Below, piece after piece: positions 56,301-64,000 of a stretch of 64,000 bases of DNA; the stretch's first letter is position 1; every line of letters begins with the position of its first letter. The notes below the pieces were generated by a model. The model saw nothing but the letters and a program-made list of their open reading frames with translations, had not been told where the DNA came from and did no database searches. The stretch is from Pratylenchus scribneri (lineage: Eukaryota > Nematoda > Chromadorea > Rhabditida > Pratylenchidae), in contig JAQSEB010000016.1 in the NCBI GenBank assembly GCA_030063045.1, positions 1,860,001-1,924,000 of the forward strand, written 5' to 3'. The position numbers and the translations under genes are program-made.

Positions 56301-59182
56301 TTCAAATTCATTAACATCTTCCAAAGATATACTAGAAAAAATTTTGAAAAATTTTAGAGTTCGCATTTAAACGACTTAAATTCTTTGAATTTAAAATAAA
56401 ATTTACTATTGTGGAACATTCGGCCAATAAAACCCAAATTGGAGAATTCATTGACGAAAAAGCCTGGATGAGAATGTGAAAATCGACGCAATTCGCTGAC
56501 AAAATCTGTTCAAAAAAATATGAATAAATGATGAGATTAATTAGGGAAGTTTAACTATTTAAATTTTGTGCATTGGCCAATATATTAGGAATAATATTGC
56601 AAGCTATTGATTGAAAATATGAAATCAATGGCCCAGGGTTAAGCTTCTCCTATAGAGTATTTCTATAAAAATAATTGATCAAAATTTGGCCTCGAAATTA
56701 TGGCAAAAAAAAAACAAAAATGTCCAATTTTGTCCTATTTTCCTGCTGCTTCGGTCAAACTTTTTGCCTCTTAATTTTATGTATTCCTTTCTTATTTTCC
56801 GCTTTACCTCATAGATCATCAAACAATTTACTAACTTTAAACTAATTATTAGTTGCTAAATTAATTTGTTTAGCTAAATTCGGATGCAAAAATTTAGTTT
56901 CCAGTTTCCACCGACTTGGTACAGTGAGAATATCATCTTCCAGCTGAACATAGAATCGGGAATTTGGCCTTTCCAAATTCACATGTAACATGGCAAATGC
57001 ATAGTCCAAGCATTGTTTTGTTCGCCAACGCATTCTCTCTGGAGGATCGCCAAGTGTCGGTGAAATGTGCTCCAAATCGGGTGGAAACCTTTAAATAAAA
57101 ATATAATATTTTTTTAATTACCAAGTGGAAAGTTTCCGAATTTTACACAATAAATTAATTTTTTAAGTAATTATTAATTTTAAGTTTAACAAATTTCGTA
57201 TCATTCAATCGCGGTAAAAAGTATCTGCTGGAATGGTGACGCGGAATATCTGCTGGAACGGTAACGGATAAGTTAATTACCTTTTTTCAACCGAACAAAA
57301 ATTTGAAGTCCAATTCCTTAATTTGTGGATATTTCTGTACAAATTATAGCGGATTCTATAGAGCTTTATTAGGGAAGTAAGAAAATGCATTTAAATTAAA
57401 CAATTTTCTTAAAATTCACCCTATCAAGAGATATGAGTCCTCAAAATTGAGGGTGGGGAATTATTAGAGACCGGGGTATTTAAAGAAAATTTACTGTATA
57501 AAAGAAGGAATTTTGATAGAAATTGCCAAAATTTTATAAAATAAATCAAAATCTGGCAATTTTTTTTGATTTTTTGGCATTCTAGTCAATAAAAGTTTGA
57601 TTCAAACTGCACAATAAAAGTGAATAAATGATATTAATTCCTTAAGGTTTATGAGACATTGGCCAATATTCGAAATTTGCGCATAATTCGGCTAGTTTTC
57701 AATCAAATTTTCACTAAAATGTTTACCATTCTTTGGGCGGCCTTATCACTTCAATTAAGCCTTGGTTTATTTCCTTCTCAAATTTATCTGCAATTTGTTT
57801 TGTCGTTTTGTTAATTTTCTCATCCATTTTTTGATCCCATGGATTTTCACTGAGCATGACCACAATTTGAACAAAATGTTTTTCTTCCTTCCCAATATTT
57901 TGCACCAAATTTTGAAGTGTATCCGTCAAATAATTTTGCTATAAAATTGGGAATTTATTTATTAATTTTGTAAATCAATATTATATTGATTTAATTATTT
58001 AATTTGAACATTCAGCAGAATAGAACATTTGGATTAGTACCATCGAATCCAATATCATTGAATTTGTGTTATTTTAAATATTATGAAAATCCTAAAAAAA
58101 TTACATATATGTCCGAATAATTCCGCTATTTTAGTAATCATTTTGATTTTTGAAAATTATTATAAAGCCAACCACTTTTTAAAGGATATTTTAGGCTTTC
58201 AACTGATAGACAGCCTTATGAATTTGCTCTTTTTAATTGAGCTATGCCCAAAAGATTGGCACAAATACACTATTGATGTGTTTCATATTTTTATTTAAAT
58301 ATTATCCAATCTTTAATATTAAAATTCATTGTTCCCTCCATTTTCTCACCTCATCTCGACTTTTACTCGGAATGAGCAAAACAATTTCAGGTGGTGAACG
58401 CAATAAATTGTGGGCCTTCAAAAGCATTCTAGCATTTAGGCTAGTCAAATTCCGATAGTCAGGTCGTCTCAAATGTGGTAGAAATTGTTTGATAAGGACC
58501 GGGTCAATTTTATTTTTGTTATTGTTGTTTTCTTCTTCCTCCTCCTCATTTTTGTCAAACCAAAGACCTCTTCCAAGTGGAATTGCCGAATTTATTTTGT
58601 TTTGATTTTCTATTTTTGATGACAGATTCAATTTCAAATATAATGGTTTAGATGGATCCATTTGTTGAAATGGCATTCGATTTGTTTGAAGGAATGCTGA
58701 AAATATAAAAAATATGGGTTTTTAAGCCTTATTTGATAATTTGAATGAGCACCTAATTTTCGCACTGACCAATTATTTTAGTAATTTTTATAAAATTTTA
58801 GTTCAATTATATTAATCTGTTTCTTGATAATTAAATGAATAGTCTAAATACAATTGGCCAGCAGAAAGTTAGGGCCGAAAAAATGACAGAATTTTGACAT
58901 TATTTGTTCAAATTTTTTAATTTCGATCAAATTAAATAATTCTTTCTCTATCAAATTATAATTATACTGATCATCATCAGTCAAGAAAAATGTTTTTCAC
59001 AAATTTTGCTATAAAAGCTAATTATGAAATTTTAATTTTGTGCAAAATCAAGTACCCAATTTTTTAATCCATCCAAAAAACCTACAAAAATTGATGAGCA
59101 AAAATGTGAAAAGTGAGAATATTGAGAAAATGGTGGCAAGCAATCCAAATAGGGTTTTCCATTTCCAGCGAATTTTGGCCAT
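53331..59182 (-). CDS. mgat4-like: GT54 N-acetylglucosaminyltransferase (MGAT4 / GnT-IV type)
   Basis: Adds a beta-1,4 GlcNAc branch to the alpha-1,3-mannose arm of N-glycans in the Golgi (family knowledge). Exons, in gene order: 59182-59086, 58696-58350, 57938-57727, 57088-56916, 56505-56407, 55034-54907, 54442-54112, 53596-53331; 550 residues, the normal family length. The N-terminus is a type II signal anchor (KTLFGLLATIFSIFSLFTF). Family motifs: LIEVIRPPKEW, PPERMRWRTKQCLDYAFAML, then YVQLEDDI with the metal-binding EDD, NEFSNLGFIGRMFHNDDL, KALPVDWIL, IFQHVGKHSSLSGKVQKL. A C-terminal beta-rich part (LHVRIAYSKGNSTF...) follows. The stem has an acidic/Asn run (EEEEEENNNN). Exon 4 must end at A|GTCGGT to keep the DDI...NEFSNLGF match; donor GTTGGC follows exon 6. 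Intron 55035-56406 is filled by a 1 kb fold-back. Looks fully functional. Confidence 0.92.
55209..56204. mobile_element. 1-kb fold-back element in GT54 intron
   Basis: Begins TGTCGGCGGCAAAAGTGGAA and ends TTCCACTTTTGCCGCCGACA; arms of several hundred bases are nearly perfect inverse copies and include internal repeats of GGCAAAACTGG / CCTAGGCAAAA. TATA/TA flanks are consistent with a TA target duplication. The core carries GGGGGATTAAG / CTTAATCC repeats, again in both orientations. No transposase frame. Intron-contained. Confidence 0.88.
57295..57490. repeat. Dispersed repeat H, copy 2
   Basis: In the intron 57089-57726 of the GT54 gene. Same order of blocks as 41655-41985: CTTAATTTGTGGATATTT, TATAGCGGATTC, GAGTCCTCAAAATTGAGGGT and GGGGAATTATTAGAGA. 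Confidence 0.55.
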
Positions 59183-61953
59183 TGATGAATAGTAATAAAA
59201 ATGCTGTTAAATTTTTTAATTTAATGAGTTTCCATGGTAAAAATATAGCTGGAACAAATAATTATTTTTTATACTTTGAAAATTCTGTATTTTAAAATTT
59301 ATTTGAAGTTGAAGATAAATTCCTAATAAGCCCTAAAGCATTTTTTTATTACTAGCCTAGCTTAAAAATGGAAAAATGGTAATGGTATTATAAAATCTGC
59401 GACTTTCCGAACTTAGTTTTGTAAAGTGTGCTATATTTTACCAAGTCTTTGATGGCCTAAAAATAGGGATTTTTAGACACAAATTAATTTCAATATTTTT
59501 CTTTAAAAATAAATGAATTTTGTCTTAAAAAAATCCCCAATTGGTTTGGAAGAGAAGGCAAAATTTAACATAAAATTAACAAAGAAAAATTTTAAAAATG
59601 ATGAGTAATATATATGAAACAAATATTTAATAGTGAAAGCTAACCATTCCATTCATCATCCACCAGTCAGAAATGAAAGGGGGGATTGCCAGTTGCCACA
59701 GGAATATAATGACGGACGGGTTGGGTTGGCTAATACTTTTTATCAACACTGCTGTGGGTGAACTACATTAATTTCCGGCCGTTATTGAATGGATCCATCC
59801 ATAAAATCGCACACTTTTTTGTTATTTTCGTATGCAAATTGCAAATCCACCAAAATTCACCATTGTCAATGGAGAAGGAAGTTAAGTATGAAGGCAAATA
59901 TTTATATTATTCCAGAATTTTGGTTCTAAAAAATGAAAATATCAATAGGAATTAAGTATATTTAGGAATAAATTAAATTTATTGGCGGAAAAAATCGATC
60001 AATAAAGTGAAAAATAATGTAATGCGCTATATTAATGGACTAAAGAAATATATGACGTGTAATTTAAGCTAAAAGTAAAAGTGAATGAGAACATTTAACA
60101 TTTAAGTTAACATAAATTTTACTTTCTAGGTTCATTTTATATTCTAAAATAAATTTCTTCTAATTTTGGCCTATTTGACTATCCTTTGGCAATGCCAAAA
60201 TTTGCCAAATATGACCTATTCCCTTAGTAAATGTTTGCATTGGGCTTTTATCAAAATTGGCATAAATTGCATTGGACAAAATTGGGGTCAAATTAATACA
60301 GAATTTCGTAATACAACAATATTTGAATAAATAGTAAATGAATTGTAAAAATTCCATTTTTTTTATTAAATTTCGGATCAACGATATGATAGAATAAATT
60401 TTTTGAGAGGGGATTATTTTACTTTCAGAAAATTGAGGTTGGTTGGTATTTGGTATATTCACTCAAATCAGCAAGGGTAGGCCCATTTCATTGTTGTTTA
60501 TTCCGCACTTTCATCATCAGATCATATTTATTTGGGAATAAATTCGCGGCGAAGAGATTAAGTGATATTTATTACATGCTCAATGAATTTTAATAGTTTA
60601 TTTTCGGACCATCAACCAACCAAATACCAAACACACTTTTCCCTTTTTTGTATTTCAGGGACTAATTTTTGCCCATAAATACGAGAAAATCCAATTTTAA
60701 TTGATTTATAATAGCGAAAAGGGAGTGGAATTTTGTATTCCAAATTCACACACCGAATAATTCATTTCATCAATTCCATAAAATGCACTTTCATTCATGT
60801 TAGTATCAAAAATTCCGTCTTTCGATTTCAGTTTAGTCAATGCGGGGGTTTTTTCTTTGTTTGTTTTAGACCGGAATTGAGACAATTGTGGGTTTGGCCC
60901 ACACAATATTTTTTGGGTTTGGCCCAAAATTCTCACGTAATATATATGGACACAAATTCCTTACATTCTCTTCTTTTTTTTTAACACACCCAATCCATTG
61001 AATGAGCAAAAGAAAAGGAAGAATGTAAATAGAAAATGGAAATGGAATGATGGAATGTTGCATTTTTCAACGAAGTTTTTGCATAAATTTTAATTTTTAA
61101 GTGATATTTGTCAATAAATTTGGTATCATTACATTATATTAGTCCAATTAATGAATTTAATTTGAAATTGTTAAAAAATTTAGGCAGAAAATGACAAGAT
61201 AGGCTAAAATTGGACTTTCTTATTTTGGCCATAAATATTCAATAATTTTGATATGAAGAAATGATCCACAGCACAGAAAGAGATTAATTTAAAATATTAA
61301 TTTTTATTAATAGCCTAAAAGCTAAAAGATTGCTGATGAGATATTGGCCGCCGGTGAGCGAAATTTTAGTGCGCAAAAATCGAATAACTATTTCTATAAT
61401 AAAAATTAAAGAATTTGGAATAATTGCCTTGGCTAATAGCTATGCCATTAAATAAAGTATAATATTAATTTTGTGTGGGGCATTTTGTTGACTATTTTGA
61501 GATGGAGGCAGCTGCTTTTGGTCGTTCTTTTTTGGTCAATTTTTGCGTGCACCTAATTTCCTCATTCCCCGCTCACATCGCCCATTAATATTCTCTATAT
61601 TTTCCACCTTTACCCATTCTGTCATAATAATTACTAAATAGTAAATATGAGCACCCTTTTTCTCATTCCAATAAATATAATTGGCGCAAAAAATTGGGTT
61701 GGTCTTTGAGCTTCAGCCTTCAGTCAACCACAAAATATATTTGAATGGGGATAAATAATTTATTGAATTTTAAAACACAAAAAAAGGAAAAATATAGGCA
61801 TTAGAATTGGCATATATTAAATGGTGCAAGGCCATGTCCACAATAGTGCAAACTGCAAATACTAATTTTGATCTTAATTAATGGATAATATAATATTAAA
61901 AATATAAAATAATATAAGATATTTATAAATCAATGAGAACCCGAAAAGAATTT
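59183..61953. other. Intergenic region
   Basis: Upstream of the GT54 gene. 60165-60290 resembles 2505-2640 (GGCAATGCCAAAAT..TTTGCCAAAT, then ATTGGCATA). A possible signal-peptide exon lies at 60979-61063. 61360-61700 is somewhat richer in G and C. No other gene seen. Confidence 0.4.
60979..61063 (-). CDS. Possible signal-peptide exon
   Basis: Minus-strand MQHSIIPFPFSIYILPFLLL followed by IQWIGCVKKKEEN and a donor-like GTAAGG. Downstream on the same strand an open frame to 60706 (about 70 residues, LKSKDGIFDTNMNESAFYG) reads like protein, but no acceptor joins the two cleanly. It could be a small secreted protein; not established. Confidence 0.25.
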
Positions 61954-62806
61954 TACCGGAATGAATCTAACCAGAAACAATCATTCCGGAATCTAACCGG
62001 AAACAATCTTTCCGGAATTCAACCGGAAACAATCTTTCCGGAATCTAACCGGAAACAATCATTCCGGAATCTAACCGGAAACAATCTTTCCGGAATCTAA
62101 CCGGAAACAATCATTCCGGAATCTAACCGGAAACAATCATTCCGGAATCTAACTGGAAACAATCTTTCCGGAATTCAACCGGAAACAATCTTTCCGGAAT
62201 TCAACCGGAAACAATCTTTCCGGAATCTAACCGGAAACAATCTTTCCGGAAAGAATCTAACCGGAAACAATCATTCCGGAATCTAACTGGAAACAATCTT
62301 TCCGGAATTCAACCGGAAACAATCTTTCCGGAATTCAACCGGAAACAATCTTTCCGGAATTCAACCGGAAACAATCTTTCCGGAATCTAACCGGAAACAA
62401 TCTTTCCGGAAAGAATCTAACCGGAAACAATCATTCCGGAATCTAACTGGAAACAATCTTTCCGGAATTCAACCGGAAACAATCTTTCCGGAATTCAACC
62501 GGAAACAATCTTTCCGGAATTCAACCGGAAACAATCTTTCCGGAATCTAACCGGAAACAATCATTCCGGAATCTAACCGGAAACAATCATTCCGGAATCT
62601 AACCGGAAACAATCATTCCGGAATCTAACCGGAAACAATCATTCCGGAATCTAACCGGAAACAATCTTTCCGGAATCTAACCGGAAACAATCTTTCCGGA
62701 AAGAATCTAACCGGAAACAATCATTCCGGAATCTAACCGGAAACAATCTTTCCGGAAAGAATCTAACCGGAAACAATCTTTCCGGAAAGAATCTAACCAG
62801 AAACGC
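61954..62806. repeat. 26-bp minisatellite with TTCCGGAA
   Basis: Roughly thirty tandem copies of TCTAACCGGAAACAATCATT + CCGGAA, alternating variants CATT/TCTT and occasional insertion of AGA before ATCT. Each unit contains the palindrome TTCCGGAA. Blocks of several units are repeated in the same order, showing higher-order amplification. Not coding. Confidence 0.93.
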
Positions 62807-63227
62807 CCTATGTTTTTTATTCAATTTGTTTTCTTATTGATTATTTCACCTAGCACTTTTTTAATTGACCATTTTATTATTTTTGACATTGTTGATTGTT
62901 TATAAACTTATTTTTAAATTGAGAATAAATATATATAGATATATTATTTTATAAGAATAGCAGATTTTATTTTTATTTGATTGAATTCACCATTCTAAAA
63001 ATTTGAAATTAATAAAAAAAAAACATAAGATTAGTTTCATTTTTAAAAATATAATTAACCGAATGTGTAAAATGAAATGATTCTTTACATTTCATCCATA
63101 ATATATTTGCAACAAATAATTCTTTATTCCAATATGTTTTTTTATGTGGAAGTTAGCAATAAATTTGGTTTGTATGCTCAATAACAATTTTTATCATATA
63201 TTTCTTCCCCAATCATTCCAATATCTA
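62807..63227. other. Intergenic AT-rich region
   Basis: 3' flank of the carboxypeptidase gene; nothing specific found. Confidence 0.4.
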
Positions 63228-63388
63228 TCACCAGAGATTGTCTTCGGTGAGGCCAAAATTGTGTCGATTATTCAGGAATGCTTCAATGGCCCAGTAAATT
63301 TGGGGACCCTTACTTTGAGGTACCTTGAATTTAGGAAATAAATTTTCGACTTAATATATAAATTTTACCGCATGACCGGCACCACGAA
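63228..63388 (-). CDS. Serine carboxypeptidase S10, C-terminal end (partial)
   Basis: Two last exons, 63388-63369 and 63323-63228, joined in phase 0 over a 45-bp intron. They encode (V)RGAGHAVPQSKGPQIYWAI, then EAFLNNRHNFGLTEDNLW and stop. GAGHxVP carries the catalytic His of S10 carboxypeptidases. The upstream exons must lie beyond 63388; none is evident in the remaining 600 bases, which hold a 33-bp tandem repeat in the presumed intron, so the rest of the gene lies outside the window. It is separate from the fragment at 30631-31976, which lacks this end. Confidence 0.8.
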
Positions 63389-63624
63389 CTGAAAAATTGA
63401 TGAAACGAGAATTATTTTAAATATTTTTTCATATTGTTTAAAGTCCCATCCCAATGTAGCCTATATAGATTATTTTTTTGTTAACACAGCTTTAATTTAA
63501 TCAATTTGGGAATTTTTCAGTTTGATTTAAATTTAAACTGAGAATTTTTAGGGAATTATTCTCACATATTGCCAATATTTGCAAAATGGCCAGTAGTATC
63601 GTTTAGTTCCTCTTTTTTTTCCAA

Positions 63625-63950
63625 ATGCTTCGCCTATTTTCTATGCTTGTTATGTGAATGCTTCGCCTATTTTTTATGTTTGTTATGTGAATGCTTCGCC
63701 TATTTTCTATGCTTGTTATGTGAATGCTTCGCCTATTTTTTATGTTTGTTATGTGAATGCTTCGCCTATTTTCTATGCTTGTTATGTGAATGCAGAATGC
63801 TTCGCCTATTTTCTATGCTTGTTATGTGAATGCTTGTCTATTTTCTATGCTTGTTATGTGAATGCTTGTCTATTTTCTATGCTTGTTATGTGAATGCTTC
63901 GCCTATTTTCTATGCTTGTTATGTGAATGCTTCATTTATTCTATGTTTGA
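63625..63950. repeat. 33-bp tandem repeat, readable as repeated peptide
   Basis: About nine copies of ATGCTTCGCCTATTTTCTAT + GCTTGTTATGTGA, some shortened. Because the unit is 33 bp, plus-strand frames stay open and read as ECFAYFLCLLC or NASPIFYACYV repeats. This openness follows from the unit length; there is no start context, splice signal or homology, so coding is not claimed. It lies in the likely intron of the carboxypeptidase gene on the other strand. Confidence 0.85.
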
Positions 63951-64000
63951 AGTATACGGTTATGGGACACCAAAGTGATAAAAAAATTAATTTCATTTTA

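Noticed and set aside
61954..62806. CRISPR-like or coding repeat
   Set aside because: No spacers and no lasting open frame; an ordinary minisatellite.
63654..63893. Repetitive secreted or membrane protein
   Set aside because: The open frame is explained by the 33-bp repeat unit alone.

Overview
The window reads as nuclear DNA of a nematode. It is very AT-rich. Its genes are cut into short exons by many small introns, several of only 34-50 bp, and the gene set is typical of nematodes: a class T chemoreceptor (Srt), a second seven-transmembrane receptor, a family of MATH/BTB proteins, a GH25 lysozyme-type protein, an S10 serine carboxypeptidase and a GT54 N-acetylglucosaminyltransferase. Secreted proteins without recognisable domains, one of them rich in basic nuclear-import-like motifs, would fit a plant-parasitic (tylenchid, root-knot-like) species. 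That last step is inference; nothing here proves the species. All exon structures below were built by hand from splice sites and codon phase, without transcript data.

Layout. 1-7757 holds two diverged copies of one gene facing each other (tail to tail), encoding a secreted, Lys/Arg- and Pro-rich protein. 9071-9343 is a small secreted cysteine-rich protein. 11235-15323 is an srt receptor on the minus strand. 16116-18794 is a lysine-rich coiled-coil protein. 21528-26557 has a small unassigned gene and a BTB gene whose first intron is filled by a 2.3 kb tandem composite repeat. 28891-29989 is an unassigned 214-residue protein. 30631-31976 is a fragment of a serine carboxypeptidase. 33735-35352 is a rhodopsin-like receptor. 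38006-44525 contains a second inverted pair of secreted-protein paralogues enclosing a MATH-BTB gene with an in-frame TGA. 46009-48966 has two more BTB genes. 50280-52376 is a GH25-like protein that appears to have lost its catalytic acids. 53331-59182 is a complete GT54 (MGAT4-type) Golgi enzyme. 63228-63388 is the C-terminal end of another serine carboxypeptidase that runs out of the window.

Between and inside genes lie many non-coding mobile elements: several MITE families (one in about six copies), a MULE-like element with a 9-bp target duplication, two long fold-back elements (about 0.67 and 1.0 kb), three minisatellites, and the composite repeat. Many insertions sit in introns, and splice phases remain intact around them. 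Splice donors are unusually relaxed: GTC, GTT and even GC starts recur at junctions where phase and protein homology agree.

There is no operon-like pathway here. The coherent themes are local gene duplication by inversion, expansion of BTB proteins with gain or loss of MATH, and decay of some copies by frameshift, nonsense change or loss of catalytic residues.
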